A stretch of DNA of 64,000 bases from UMGS1387 sp045540015. Its GTDB lineage: Bacteria > Bacillota > Clostridia > Oscillospirales > CAG-382. The notes below the pieces were generated by a model, which made no database searches, was not told where the DNA came from, and saw only the letters and a program-made list of their open reading frames with translations. Numbering within the stretch: position 1 is the first letter of the stretch; each line of letters starts with the position of its first letter. The stretch covers positions 137,504 to 201,503 of the forward strand of contig JAZQGP010000052.1 in assembly GCA_045540015.1 (NCBI GenBank). The letters are read 5' to 3'. This document shows, piece after piece, positions 53,281-63,041 of the stretch. Position numbers and translations under genes: made by a program.

Positions 53281-53964
53281 TTATAAATTCCTGATAATGT
53301 ATTCCGCAACAAAGCATGCACGTTTTGCTGCAATTGCAGCCATCTGCTCAAAAGACATATCGGCGTTTTCATCGGCATTGTCCGATAAAGCACGGATTAC
53401 AACAAAAGGCTTGCTGTTCAGAATACAAACATGACCTACGGCCGCGCCTTCCATTTCTGTACAAAGCGCAGAATACTTTTCAGACAAATACTTTACGTAT
53501 TTACTGTCTTCAACAAATATATCGCCCGAAACAATCATTCCGACATCATAACAAAAGGATGTTTCTTTGGTCTTGATTTCATCACACGCTTTTTTTGCGA
53601 GTAAAACCATTTTTTCGTCAGCGCGGAATACAGTGCAATGAGGTTCATATTTATCAAGAACATCAATAGGCGAAAAGTCATGATATGTAAGCTTATCTGA
53701 AATTGCGATATCACATATACCAAGACTTCTTGTAACACCGCCTGCAACTCCGGAATTGATTACAGCGTCAACATCAAACAAATCACACAGTCTTTGCGTA
53801 GATGCTGCTGCATTAACCTTTCCTACACCAACAAGGCAGATATAAACATCCTTATCATCGCATTTGCCGTGATAAATCCCTTTATATTCAGTTTCAACAG
53901 CGCCGAAATTCTTGCAAAATTCAGTAATTTCGCAGTCAAGCGCACCAATAATTCCGATTTTCAT
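53281..53964 (-). CDS. mtnN: 5'-methylthioadenosine/S-adenosylhomocysteine nucleosidase
   Basis: A 227-aa nucleosidase of the PNP/UDP family. MKIGIIGALDCEI at the start, GVGKVNAA, INSGVAGG, and the catalytic MEGAAVGHVC and IRALSDNAD motifs (Glu and Asp) are all present. It recycles by-products of SAM use, including from radical SAM enzymes. ATG 53964 follows GGAGAAT; the longer frame to 53976 is not needed. Confidence 0.94.
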   Translation of the reverse strand: MKIGIIGALDCEITEFCKNFGAVETEYKGIYHGKCDDKDVYICLVGVGKVNAAASTQRLCDLFDVDAVINSGVAGGVTRSLGICDIAISDKLTYHDFSPIDVLDKYEPHCTVFRADEKMVLLAKKACDEIKTKETSFCYDVGMIVSGDIFVEDSKYVKYLSEKYSALCTEMEGAAVGHVCILNSKPFVVIRALSDNADENADMSFEQMAAIAAKRACFVAEYIIRNL

Positions 53965-53985
53965 ATAATTCTCCAATATAAATAA

Positions 53986-55365
53986 TCAATCAAGATAATC
54001 GCGCAGTCTCTTCGAACGGCTGGGATGACGGAGCTTACGAAGTGCCTTTGCCTCAATCTGACGAATACGCTCACGTGTAATATTAAACACCTTTCCGACC
54101 TCTTCAAGAGTTCTTGTACGTCCGTCTTCAAGACCGAATCTGAGCTTAAGAACGTGTTCTTCACGAGGAGTAAGCGTATGAAGCACCTCGCAGAGCTGTT
54201 CACGAAGAAGAGTATAAGATGCAGCTTCAGCAGGTGCAGGAGCATCCTCATCCGGAATAAAGTCACCAAGATGGCTGTCTTCTTCCTCGCCAATAGGTGT
54301 TTCAAGGCTGACAGGCTCCTGGGCAAGCTTCATAATGTCTCGCACCTTTTCAACACTCATATTCATTTTTTCGGCAATTTCCTCTGTTGAAGCCTCATGT
54401 CCAAGCTCCTGGAGAAGCTGACGCGATACACGAAGAACCTTATTAATGGTTTCAACCATATGAACGGGTATACGAATTGTTCTTGCCTGGTCAGCTATTG
54501 CTCTGGTTATCGCCTGTCTTATCCACCATGTAGCATATGTTGAGAACTTATAGCCTTTGGTATAGTCAAACTTTTCAACCGCCTTCATAAGTCCGAGATT
54601 TCCTTCCTGAATAAGATCAAGGAAAAACATACCGCGGCCAACATAGCGTTTAGCTATGCTTACAACAAGTCTAAGGTTACTTTCAACAAGGATTTGCTTT
54701 GCGCGCTCATCGCCGTTTGCCATTTTTTCGGCAAGTTCAAGCTCTTCTTCGGTGGATAGAAGGTTAACCTTACCTATCTCTTTGAGATACATTTTTACAG
54801 GGTCATCAATAATAAGTCCGTCCTGACCAAGAAGCGAGTCGGTGTCATCAACGCCTTCATAATTTTCAAGACTTCCAACGCTGTCGAGATTTGCGTCAAT
54901 ATCCTCAAAAACTCTGTCATCATTGTAGCCGGTAACTTCAATGCCGAGGTTCTCCATGGTTTCCATAAGTTTTTCCATGTTTTCGACATCGAGATCCTCT
55001 TCGTCGAGAATCTCAAGGATTTCTTCATTTGTAAGCGAACCCTTTGCTTTTCCTTTTTCAATAAGCTCCTGAAAATCGGATTTTGGCTTTACATCTTTAT
55101 TTTCCTCTGTTTCAGTCTTAACATCTTCGGCTTCTTGCTTTTCGTCCTGCTTGGAAGCTTTTGACTTCTTTGTTTTCTTTGTCGGTGTCTTTTCTTCAGT
55201 TTCCGCCGAAACATCAGCTTTTTCTTCGATTTCAGACTCCTTTTTAGTCTTAGCCTGTGTTTTTGGTTTTGGTTTAGCAGCCTTTACCTCATCCGGTTTT
55301 TCAACAGTTTCTGCAGCCTCAGTAACATTTTCCTCCTGAAGCTTCTTTGTTTTCTTTTCTGCCAT
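53986..55365 (-). CDS. rpoD: RNA polymerase sigma factor RpoD (SigA)
   Basis: A 459-aa primary sigma factor. The N-terminal ~100 residues are a highly charged Lys/Glu tail, typical of clostridia. Region 2 (DLIQEGNLGLMKAVEKFDY, GYKFSTYATWWIRQAI) and region 4.2 (TLEEVGKVFNITRERIRQIE, ending RDYLD) are complete. AAAGGAT precedes the ATG. It is in the dgt-small ORF-dnaG-rpoD group, the macromolecular synthesis operon seen in many Firmicutes. Confidence 0.97.
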   Translation of the reverse strand: MAEKKTKKLQEENVTEAAETVEKPDEVKAAKPKPKTQAKTKKESEIEEKADVSAETEEKTPTKKTKKSKASKQDEKQEAEDVKTETEENKDVKPKSDFQELIEKGKAKGSLTNEEILEILDEEDLDVENMEKLMETMENLGIEVTGYNDDRVFEDIDANLDSVGSLENYEGVDDTDSLLGQDGLIIDDPVKMYLKEIGKVNLLSTEEELELAEKMANGDERAKQILVESNLRLVVSIAKRYVGRGMFFLDLIQEGNLGLMKAVEKFDYTKGYKFSTYATWWIRQAITRAIADQARTIRIPVHMVETINKVLRVSRQLLQELGHEASTEEIAEKMNMSVEKVRDIMKLAQEPVSLETPIGEEEDSHLGDFIPDEDAPAPAEAASYTLLREQLCEVLHTLTPREEHVLKLRFGLEDGRTRTLEEVGKVFNITRERIRQIEAKALRKLRHPSRSKRLRDYLD

Positions 55366-55400
55366 CTATAACATCCTTTCTGTCAAATGATTGACATGTT

Positions 55401-57209
55401 CTACTTATTATTTTGTTTTTTTGCATTTTCTAGTCTTACGCGGTTTATAATCTCCATGAGCTCTTCTTCGGTTTCAACCTTTTTATTCTTTGATTCAGCT
55501 TTGACCTTTTCTTTTTTGAGTGCTGAAATTTGCTCGTTCAAAGCCGCCGTACCGTTTGCGGTAAGCTCGCTTCTGCGCTGACGCATATTATATATTCTTG
55601 ATACTTCTTCGGGTGAAAAGCTTTCATTTAACGAAGAAATATCGGTGATACCGTCCGTGTACAGCTTTGAAAGCTCGGAGAAAACTCGTTTATTGAAATC
55701 AGTGACAAAATCCTCGGCAGTTATCGGATTGCATTTAGAAAATTCTTCAGGAAACAGAATGAGAATACCAATTATACGCTCTTCTATCTCAACCGCAGTT
55801 GGAAAGACAATGGCATCTTTATTTACCGAATCCTTAAAATGAAGCAATTTCTGAGTGTTTTGTTCTCTGAAATCCTTTGCAATCTTACGAGAATTTTTCT
55901 TTTCTGCAATTTCAACCTGACGTTCAATACTTTGTTTTGAAACAGCTGTAAGTTCTGACAGTCTCTGTATGTATACGCCTCTGCCGACAGGAGACGCGAT
56001 TCCTGCAAGCATGGTGCATGCCTCATTCAGTGCACGAAGCTTATCGTCCGGAACAGAAAGATTGTATCTAGACAATATCTCTCCCAATCTGTAATCTATC
56101 TGTCCTGCGGAACCGTGAAGCAATTTTGCAAATGCCGACGAACCAAACTTCTTTATGTACTCATCCGGATCCTTTGCTCCTGTTATAGTAATAACCTTAC
56201 AGTCAATGCCAACCTCACTCAGTTGTTTCATTGCTCTGTCTGCAGCCTTTTTACCGGCATCATCGGAGTCGTAAGCAAGATACGCCGTTTTTGCATAACG
56301 TGAAACAATTCGTGCATGCTCTGAGGTTATTGCAGTTCCAAGAGTAGCTACGGCATTAGAAAAACCCGCCTGATGCATAGCAATAACATCCATATATCCT
56401 TCACACAGAATTATTTCTCCTGCATTTATATGCTCGCTTGTCGTATTTCCAAGCAGCATGTCTTTTGCATAGTTCAGTGCAAACAGATTCTTGCTCTTTT
56501 TGAAAACAACCGTATCAGAGGAATTAAGATATTTAGGTTTTGAGTCATCCATAACACGTCCGCCGAATGCAACAACATTTCCGGAAGTATCAATTATAGG
56601 GAAAATCACTCTGTTGCGAAACATATCAAAAGGTTTTCCGTTCTTTTGCGATATACCGCACAGAAAGTTTGCAGTAATCTCTTCAACAGAGTATCCTTGA
56701 GATTTAAGAGCATTTAAAAGAAATGAAAAATCATTTTTTGCGTAGCCTATACCAAATCGTTTTAAGGTTACAGGACTAAGACCGCGATTAAGAAGATAAT
56801 CAAGCGCCGCTTTTCCGTCTTCACTTTTCAGATTGTCATGAAAAATGCGTGCAGCACTTTTGTTCATTGCAAAAGCTCTTTCTCTGGTGAGAACCTGTTT
56901 TTGCTTTTTTACGTATTTTCCGTCATCCGGCACTACCATACCGGACCTGTCTGCCAAAAACTGAACAGCATCTCTGTAATCAAGATTCTCTATTCGCATG
57001 GCAAAGGTTATAACATCGCCTCCTGCCGAACAACCAAAGCAATGAAAGTGGTCAGAAAACACAGTAAATGAAGGAGAGCGTTCACTGTGGAAGGGGCATC
57101 TTCCGACAAGATTTCTTCCGGCACGTTTAAGTTCAACATAACGCCCGACAACATCTTCAATCGGATTTCTCATTTTTAATTCTTCTATAAAAATTTCAGA
57201 AAAAGCCAA
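55401..57209 (-). CDS. dnaG: DNA primase
   Basis: A protein of about 602 aa: zinc-binding domain (CPFHSERSPSF, HCFGCSAGG), TOPRIM core (LCEGYMDVIA with catalytic Glu, YDSDDAGKKA) and C-terminal helicase-binding region. It makes RNA primers for replication. The start is TTG 57209, seven bases after AAGGAGG; GTG 57215 is too close. Confidence 0.96.
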   Translation of the reverse strand: MAFSEIFIEELKMRNPIEDVVGRYVELKRAGRNLVGRCPFHSERSPSFTVFSDHFHCFGCSAGGDVITFAMRIENLDYRDAVQFLADRSGMVVPDDGKYVKKQKQVLTRERAFAMNKSAARIFHDNLKSEDGKAALDYLLNRGLSPVTLKRFGIGYAKNDFSFLLNALKSQGYSVEEITANFLCGISQKNGKPFDMFRNRVIFPIIDTSGNVVAFGGRVMDDSKPKYLNSSDTVVFKKSKNLFALNYAKDMLLGNTTSEHINAGEIILCEGYMDVIAMHQAGFSNAVATLGTAITSEHARIVSRYAKTAYLAYDSDDAGKKAADRAMKQLSEVGIDCKVITITGAKDPDEYIKKFGSSAFAKLLHGSAGQIDYRLGEILSRYNLSVPDDKLRALNEACTMLAGIASPVGRGVYIQRLSELTAVSKQSIERQVEIAEKKNSRKIAKDFREQNTQKLLHFKDSVNKDAIVFPTAVEIEERIIGILILFPEEFSKCNPITAEDFVTDFNKRVFSELSKLYTDGITDISSLNESFSPEEVSRIYNMRQRRSELTANGTAALNEQISALKKEKVKAESKNKKVETEEELMEIINRVRLENAKKQNNK

Positions 57210-57221
57210 TATCACCCCTCC

Positions 57222-57425
57222 TTACTCGCGAAGTCTGTTAAGAGTGTACACCGAAAGCTCCAAAGCGCCTGCAATTAACAAGAGTATGGCAGGAATAAAA
57301 GCTATCCCCTTTCTTTTAGCGGGAACAACAAGTCCGAATATAAATCCGAGTGCCGATATTACTATCTGCATTGCCAAAAACATTGCTATTGCTTCATTTA
57401 CAAGCCAACTCTTTATTCTTTTCAT
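57222..57425 (-). CDS. Small two-helix membrane protein, hypothetical
   Basis: A 67-aa protein with two hydrophobic helices (about 12-32 and 41-60) separated by KRKG, and a basic start MKRIKSW. It fills the gap between dgt and dnaG; its stop overlaps the dnaG ribosome site, consistent with coupling. A weak AAAAGAG precedes the ATG. No family recognised. Confidence 0.6.
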   Translation of the reverse strand: MKRIKSWLVNEAIAMFLAMQIVISALGFIFGLVVPAKRKGIAFIPAILLLIAGALELSVYTLNRLRE

Positions 57426-57448
57426 CTTAACTCTTTTCTGTCAATCAA

Positions 57449-58486
57449 TTACAAAATTGACCATTTTTTAGGAATAAACAAATCTGTAAACGTCTGTGTG
57501 GCAAATCTGTCAGTCATACATGCAATATAATCACATACAACTCTGTAGACACTTACACCCTCGTCGATATATCTTTTGTATTCATCAGGTATTTTATCCT
57601 GATTGGAGCAATAATACTCGTACAGCTTTTTTAGCATATCACATGCTTTTATTTCTTCGCTTTTTGCAACAGGATTAAAATAAACACTTTCAAACAAAAA
57701 CTCGCGAAGAAGCATAGTTGCTTGATAAATTTCAGGCTCCATAGAAACGTCGCTTTTTCCCGATTTAAAATTTTCTGATGTTGACTTAATTATGCTCTTT
57801 ACCATAACATCAATTCGATTGCTGTGAGTTTCTCCAAGTATTTTGCGAAGTGATTTCGGTACATCCTCGTTTGTCAGAACACCGGCTCTTACAGCATCAT
57901 CAATATCATGATTAATATAAGCAATTCTGTCAGCAAATTTAATAATTCTTCCTTCCGGGGTTGAAGCCTCCTGCATGCCCGTATGACAGAGAATGCCGTC
58001 TCGTACTTCAAAAGTAAGATTCAGTCCTTTACCGTCACGTTCAAGCTTTTCAACTACTCTGATGCTCTGTTCGTTGTGGGAAAAACCATCGGGACAAAGC
58101 TCATTCAGAACACGTTCTCCTGCATGACCGAACGGCGTGTGACCAAGGTCGTGACCAAGAGCAATTGCTTCTGTCAGATCTTCATTAAGGTGCAGAGCAC
58201 GTGCTATAGTTCTCGCAATTTGTGAAACTTCAAGAGTATGCGTAAGACGCGTTCTGTAGTGGTCACCCTCGGGAGATAAAAAGCACTGTGTCTTATGCAT
58301 AAGACGTCGGAAGGATTTGGAATGAATAATTCTGTCACGGTCACGCATAAAAGGAGTTCTAACCTCAAGAGTCTCTTCATCAGCGTTTTCTTGATATGAA
58401 CGTCCGCGACTTTCACAGCTTTTAGTTGCAAACTGACACAGACTGTTATTTTCAGTGTCGTAATAATTAGAAAGTACACCTTTCAT
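57449..58486 (-). CDS. dgt: Deoxyguanosinetriphosphate triphosphohydrolase-like protein
   Basis: A 345-aa HD-domain dNTPase. RLTHTLEVSQIART, ALGHDLGHTPFGHAGE and later FADRIAYINHDIDDA supply the His-Asp metal site. It hydrolyses dGTP (and often other dNTPs) to nucleoside and triphosphate. AAGGCGGTG lies before the ATG. It is the first gene of the group with dnaG and rpoD. Confidence 0.94.
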   Translation of the reverse strand: MKGVLSNYYDTENNSLCQFATKSCESRGRSYQENADEETLEVRTPFMRDRDRIIHSKSFRRLMHKTQCFLSPEGDHYRTRLTHTLEVSQIARTIARALHLNEDLTEAIALGHDLGHTPFGHAGERVLNELCPDGFSHNEQSIRVVEKLERDGKGLNLTFEVRDGILCHTGMQEASTPEGRIIKFADRIAYINHDIDDAVRAGVLTNEDVPKSLRKILGETHSNRIDVMVKSIIKSTSENFKSGKSDVSMEPEIYQATMLLREFLFESVYFNPVAKSEEIKACDMLKKLYEYYCSNQDKIPDEYKRYIDEGVSVYRVVCDYIACMTDRFATQTFTDLFIPKKWSIL

Positions 58487-58557
58487 GCTGTCACCGCCTT
58501 TATTTATATATACTCATTTTTTAACAAAAACACTTTTTATTTTTATTGGAAAAACTG

Positions 58558-59883
58558 TTATTCTTTCTCAAACTTCTTATACATTCCATAACACTTGTCA
58601 TCAACAACAGCAGTAACAAGAGCACCGTTTTCAACATATTCCACATTCAGTACTGTGGCATTTTCGTATAAGTTATTAACTGCAGACTGCATTTCAAACG
58701 AAAAAAGGAATGTTACGGTCTTTTTTGATTTTGCAAGTTCTTCATCAATGACCGACAAAAGTTCATCAGTTCCTTCACCTGTCAGTGCACTTATGCACAC
58801 AGTTCTCGCTGAATCCGAAATTTCCGGTAAATCATAATCACCTGCAACATCGCATTTGTTAAGAACATAAATTTTAGGTTTATCGGCGCTGTCAAGCTCT
58901 CCGAGTATTTGCTCTGTAACAATAATTTTATTTTTCATTTCAGGATCGGATGCGTCAGCAACAACAAGAATTATATCGGCATATCTTACTTCATCCAATG
59001 TAGATTTAAAAGATTCAACAAGCTGATGCGGAAGTCTGCTGATAAATCCAACAGTATCCGAAAGAAGAACCGTTTTCCCCGATGGCAATGACATTTTTCT
59101 TACCGTAGGGTCAAGAGTTGCGAAAAGTTTGTTTTCGGCAAGTATACCGGCTCCTGTAAGGTAATTTAAAAGAGTTGATTTTCCTGCATTTGTATAGCCC
59201 GAAATAACTGCCGTTGGAACGTCGCTTTTAACTCGTTTACTGCGTTTTACATTTCTGTCGCTCTCCATTTCACGAAGTGCATCTTTAAGTGCAAGAATTC
59301 GCTTTTGTATATGTCGTTTGTCTGTTTCAAGCTTTGTTTCACCCGGACCTCTCGCTCCGATACTTCCGCTTGTACCGCCCTGTCTTGAGAGAGCTATTCC
59401 CTTTCCCGTAAGTCGAGGAGCTGTATATTTAAGCTGAGCAATTTCAACCTGAAGCTTACCTTCGCCTGTTACCGCGTGTTTCGCGAAAATATCGAGGATA
59501 AGCATTGTACGGTCTATAACTCTTACTTCTTTATCGGTTGATTTTGAGTTAATTTCGTTTTCAAGATTTCTTATCTGCGACGGCGACATTTCTCCGTCTA
59601 TGACAACAAGTGATATATCGTTATTTTCACATATTTCTCCTGCTTCTATTGCTTTACCGGAACCAAGATATGTTGCAACATCGGGATGCGGACGACATTG
59701 AGTAAGTTTATAAAAAGATGAATTTATTGCATCGTCACCAATAGAGGTTTCGGCAAGAAGTCTGAGTTCTTCAAGTCTTGACAGGCATTCCTGTTCCTTT
59801 GATGAATCTGTAAAAACAGAACAAAGCAAAACATTTATAGGTTTTGTATTAATATTTTCTTTAAGTTCCTGTTTGTTTTCCAT
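58558..59883 (-). CDS. hflX: GTPase HflX
   Basis: A 441-aa ribosome-associated GTPase. N-terminal HflX domain with DGEMSPSQIRNLE and Gly-rich linker GTSGSIGARGPGE, then the G domain with G1 GYTNAGKST, G3 DTVGF and G4 NKCD. It splits stalled or hibernating ribosomes under stress. ATG 59883 has AAAGGGG upstream. Confidence 0.95.
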   Translation of the reverse strand: MENKQELKENINTKPINVLLCSVFTDSSKEQECLSRLEELRLLAETSIGDDAINSSFYKLTQCRPHPDVATYLGSGKAIEAGEICENNDISLVVIDGEMSPSQIRNLENEINSKSTDKEVRVIDRTMLILDIFAKHAVTGEGKLQVEIAQLKYTAPRLTGKGIALSRQGGTSGSIGARGPGETKLETDKRHIQKRILALKDALREMESDRNVKRSKRVKSDVPTAVISGYTNAGKSTLLNYLTGAGILAENKLFATLDPTVRKMSLPSGKTVLLSDTVGFISRLPHQLVESFKSTLDEVRYADIILVVADASDPEMKNKIIVTEQILGELDSADKPKIYVLNKCDVAGDYDLPEISDSARTVCISALTGEGTDELLSVIDEELAKSKKTVTFLFSFEMQSAVNNLYENATVLNVEYVENGALVTAVVDDKCYGMYKKFEKE

Positions 59884-59968
59884 ATAAATCCCCTTTGAAA
59901 CAAATTTTGCATGAAAATAATTTTGCAAAAACATTCATAAAAATAATAGTAAGAAAGAAGGTGGATAA

Positions 59969-60262
59969 ATGAATAAATGCACTTTTGAAAAGTTATGCGT
60001 AAAAGAGGTTATAAACAGCTGTGACTGTTCGAGACTGGGAACAATTGCAGACCTGATAATAGACCTTGAATGCGGAAAAATACTTTCACTAATAGTTTGT
60101 CAGAACCAAGGACTGTTTTCACAAGGAAAAAAAGACGACCAAATATGCATTCCCTGGGAAAGAATCTGCAAAATAGGCGAAGACATTATCCTGGTGGACA
60201 TACCGCCGCTGCCAAAACCGCATATTGACAAAGATAAAGGAAAGAAAAAATTCTTTTCATAA
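59969..60262 (+). CDS. YlmC/YmxH-family sporulation protein (PRC-barrel)
   Basis: A 97-aa protein with a single PRC-barrel domain: LGTIADLIIDLECGKILSLIV followed by IPWERICKIGEDIILV, the signature of the YlmC/YmxH group linked to sporulation in Bacillus. AGAAGGTGG precedes the ATG. Divergent from hflX. It supports the sporulating nature shown by sigG; the molecular function is unknown. Confidence 0.85.
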   Translation: MNKCTFEKLCVKEVINSCDCSRLGTIADLIIDLECGKILSLIVCQNQGLFSQGKKDDQICIPWERICKIGEDIILVDIPPLPKPHIDKDKGKKKFFS

Positions 60263-60317
60263 AACTCAAAAAGACTGTGCCGCAAATAACTGTCAAACAG
60301 CCGATGCAGGCACAGTC
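60262..60317 (-). terminator. Terminator of the oad operon
   Basis: GACTGTGCC (60273-60281) and GGCACAGTC (60309-60317) form a 9-bp stem enclosing a small CTGT-CAA-ACAG hairpin. On the - strand it is followed by TTTTTGAGTTTT. Confidence 0.8.
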
Positions 60318-60333
60318 TGAAAAACAAAAATGA

Positions 60334-61728
60334 TTAAACCGAAGTAACCTTATTTACTGTATCTGTATTCTCGGTGTCAAGTCCGTTTTCCTTTAAATTT
60401 CTCTTTTCAAAGAATTTAACAGCAACCTTATCAAACAGAGCATAGGAAAGAACATCCTCGTCCTGCTGGAGGTACTGAGCACATTCACTTCTGAGTTTAT
60501 CAAGCTCGGGCTTGATATTATCAGCCGGACGGCAAGTAATCTGCTTTTCGTCGCCGATAATCTTCTTCTTGATATCCTCGGAAATTGCAACGGGAGTCTT
60601 ACCGTACTCCCCCTTAACAAGGCCCTTGAATTCCTTGGTAACCATCTTATAGCGCTCACCTGCAATTACATTCATAACAGCCTGAGTGCCGACAATCTGA
60701 GAAGATGGAGTTACAAGAGGCGGATATCCTACATCTGCTCTTACCTTCGGAACTTCTTCGAGTACCTCAGAAAGTTTATCAGACTTACCAGCATTCTTAA
60801 GCTGAGAAACGAGGTTTGAAAGCATTCCGCCGGGAACCTGATAAAGAAGAGCATTTACGTCTACTTTGAGAACCTTGGGGTCAAGAAGACCGTTAGCAAG
60901 GTATTTCTCACGAAGAGCATCGAACATCTTAGATGCTTTATCAAGCTTTTCAAGAGAAAGACCTGTGTCATACTCTGTTCCTGCAAGTGAAGCAACAATC
61001 GGCTCCGTAGGAGGCTGAGATGTACCCATAGCAAGAGGAGACATTGCAGTGTCGATAATATCAACACCTGCTTCAACCGCCTTGAGAACAGTCATAGAAG
61101 CAAGACCTGCTGTATAATGAGTGTGAAGCTGAATCGGAACCTTTACAGTTTCCTTGAGTGCTTTTACAAGGTCGTACGATTCATAAGGAAGCAGAAGACC
61201 TGCCATATCCTTGATACAGATTGAATCTGCACCCATTTCTTCGAGCTGCTTTGCATACTTTACATAGTATTCTGTTGTATAGGTAGGACCTGTTGTGTAG
61301 CTGAGAGCAGCCTGAACATGTCCTCCCTCTTTCTTGGTTGCACTGATTGCAGTTTTGAGGTTACGTGCATCATTGAGAGCATCGAAAATACGGATTATAT
61401 CAATACCGTTTGCGATGGATTTCTGAACGAAATACTCAACAACATCGTCAGCATAGTGACGGTAACCGAGGATATTCTGACCTCTGAAAAGCATCTGAAG
61501 CTTTGAATTTTTAATATGACTGCGGATAGTGCGAAGTCTCTGCCAAGGGTCCTCATCAAGGAATCTGAGACAAGAGTCAAAAGTTGCACCGCCCCACACC
61601 TCCATGGAGTAGTATCCTACTTCATCAAGAAGGTCAAGTATCGGAAGCATTTCTTCCGTAGTCATGCGTGTAGCTACAAGAGACTGATGCGAGTCACGCA
61701 GAGCAGTTTCCATAATTTTTACTGCCAT
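60334..61728 (-). CDS. oadA: Oxaloacetate decarboxylase alpha subunit / carboxyltransferase 5S-type
   Basis: A 464-aa pyruvate/oxaloacetate carboxyltransferase: TIM barrel with ETALRDSHQSLVATRM, MEVWGGATFDSCLRF, the Lys-bearing ADSICIKDMAG and HTHYTAG metal motifs, then the PYC_OADA domain. It lacks a biotinyl domain, which is encoded separately in the operon. It moves a carboxyl group between oxaloacetate/pyruvate and biotin. Last gene of the Na+ pump operon, with the gap to oadB of 53 bases and AAAGGA upstream. Confidence 0.94.
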   Translation of the reverse strand: MAVKIMETALRDSHQSLVATRMTTEEMLPILDLLDEVGYYSMEVWGGATFDSCLRFLDEDPWQRLRTIRSHIKNSKLQMLFRGQNILGYRHYADDVVEYFVQKSIANGIDIIRIFDALNDARNLKTAISATKKEGGHVQAALSYTTGPTYTTEYYVKYAKQLEEMGADSICIKDMAGLLLPYESYDLVKALKETVKVPIQLHTHYTAGLASMTVLKAVEAGVDIIDTAMSPLAMGTSQPPTEPIVASLAGTEYDTGLSLEKLDKASKMFDALREKYLANGLLDPKVLKVDVNALLYQVPGGMLSNLVSQLKNAGKSDKLSEVLEEVPKVRADVGYPPLVTPSSQIVGTQAVMNVIAGERYKMVTKEFKGLVKGEYGKTPVAISEDIKKKIIGDEKQITCRPADNIKPELDKLRSECAQYLQQDEDVLSYALFDKVAVKFFEKRNLKENGLDTENTDTVNKVTSV

Positions 61729-61781
61729 AACAAATAAATCCTTTCCGACGCAAGCTGTGCTACGTCATGATTTGGGAATAA

Positions 61782-63008
61782 TTAAGCGTAAAGTGCGAGG
61801 AACACACCGGCTGCAACTGCAGAGCCGATAACACCTGCAACATTGGGTCCCATTGCGTGCATAAGAAGGAAGTTAGAAGGATCTTCTTTCTGTCCAACTG
61901 TCTGAGCAACACGAGCTGCCATAGGAACGGCAGATACACCTGCAGAACCAATGAGAGGATTGATCTTTCCGCCTGTAACAAGGCACATAATCTTACCAAA
62001 AATTACACCGCCGAAGGTAGCAAAGCAGAATGCCGTAAGTCCAAGACCTATAATAAGAAGTGTCTCCTTCTTAAGGAAGTTCTCGGCATTAGCCGTAACA
62101 CCGACAGAAATACCGAGGAAAATCGTAACAATGTTACAAAGTTCGTTCTGTGCTGTCTTTGAAAGTCTATCGGTAACTCCGCAAACATTAAACAGGTTAC
62201 CAAGCATAAGGAAGCCGACAAGAGATGCAGCATCCGGAAGAAGAAGCGAAACAATCGCCGCAACAACTATCGGGAAAACAACCTTTTCTGTCTGAGAAAC
62301 AGGTCGAAGATTTCCCATCTTGATAGTTCTTTCCTTCTTGGTAGTAAACGCCTTCATAATCGGAGGCTGAATAATCGGAACGAGTGCCATGTATGAGTAC
62401 GCCGCAACAGCTATTGCACCAAGAAGATGCGGTGCAAGAGTTTTGGTAACATAAATTGCGGTAGGACCATCAGCGCCGCCGATGATACCGATAGATGCAG
62501 CTTCTGCAGGAGTAAAACCAAGGCAAAGAGCACCTACAAATGCAACATAAATACCAAACTGTGCAGAAGCACCGAGAAGAAGCGACTTAGGATTTGCAAT
62601 AAGAGGAGTAAAGTCAGTCATCGCACCAACTCCGAGGAATATCAGCGATGGGTAAATACCGAGCTTTACGCCGAGATACAGAAAGTCCATAAGCCCGCCC
62701 TCTTTGACAATTTTTACAATATCAAGAGGTGCACTGGGATTATCGGGATTAATAAAGAGTTCGGGATGATAAAGACCTGTTCCCGGAAGGTTTGCAAGAA
62801 GCATACCGAAAGCAATGGGAAGAAGGAGCAACGGCTCAAACTTTTTACCGATTGCAAGATACACAAGCACTGCAACAATCACGTACATTATAAGTGTCTT
62901 TACAAAGCCCGTATTAAGTGTTGCCACACCCGCTTCATCTACTGCATACAGCATCTTATAAATACCGGTAGATTCCCACAGGTTCAAAAGGCTTTCTAAA
63001 AAATTCAT
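61782..63008 (-). CDS. oadB: Na+-translocating decarboxylase beta subunit
   Basis: A 408-aa membrane protein with about ten helices, the Na+-pumping subunit of the sodium-transport decarboxylase family. GIIGGADGPTAIYVTK holds the conserved Asp/Asn-type Na+ site, and SAVPMAARVAQ near the end is conserved. It decarboxylates carboxybiotin and exports Na+. Shared by oxaloacetate, methylmalonyl-CoA and glutaconyl-CoA pumps, so the beta subunit does not decide the substrate. AAGGAGG lies before the ATG. Confidence 0.95.
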   Translation of the reverse strand: MNFLESLLNLWESTGIYKMLYAVDEAGVATLNTGFVKTLIMYVIVAVLVYLAIGKKFEPLLLLPIAFGMLLANLPGTGLYHPELFINPDNPSAPLDIVKIVKEGGLMDFLYLGVKLGIYPSLIFLGVGAMTDFTPLIANPKSLLLGASAQFGIYVAFVGALCLGFTPAEAASIGIIGGADGPTAIYVTKTLAPHLLGAIAVAAYSYMALVPIIQPPIMKAFTTKKERTIKMGNLRPVSQTEKVVFPIVVAAIVSLLLPDAASLVGFLMLGNLFNVCGVTDRLSKTAQNELCNIVTIFLGISVGVTANAENFLKKETLLIIGLGLTAFCFATFGGVIFGKIMCLVTGGKINPLIGSAGVSAVPMAARVAQTVGQKEDPSNFLLMHAMGPNVAGVIGSAVAAGVFLALYA

Positions 63009-63041
63009 TTGAAGTTATCCTCCTTACAGATTAAAAGGAGC

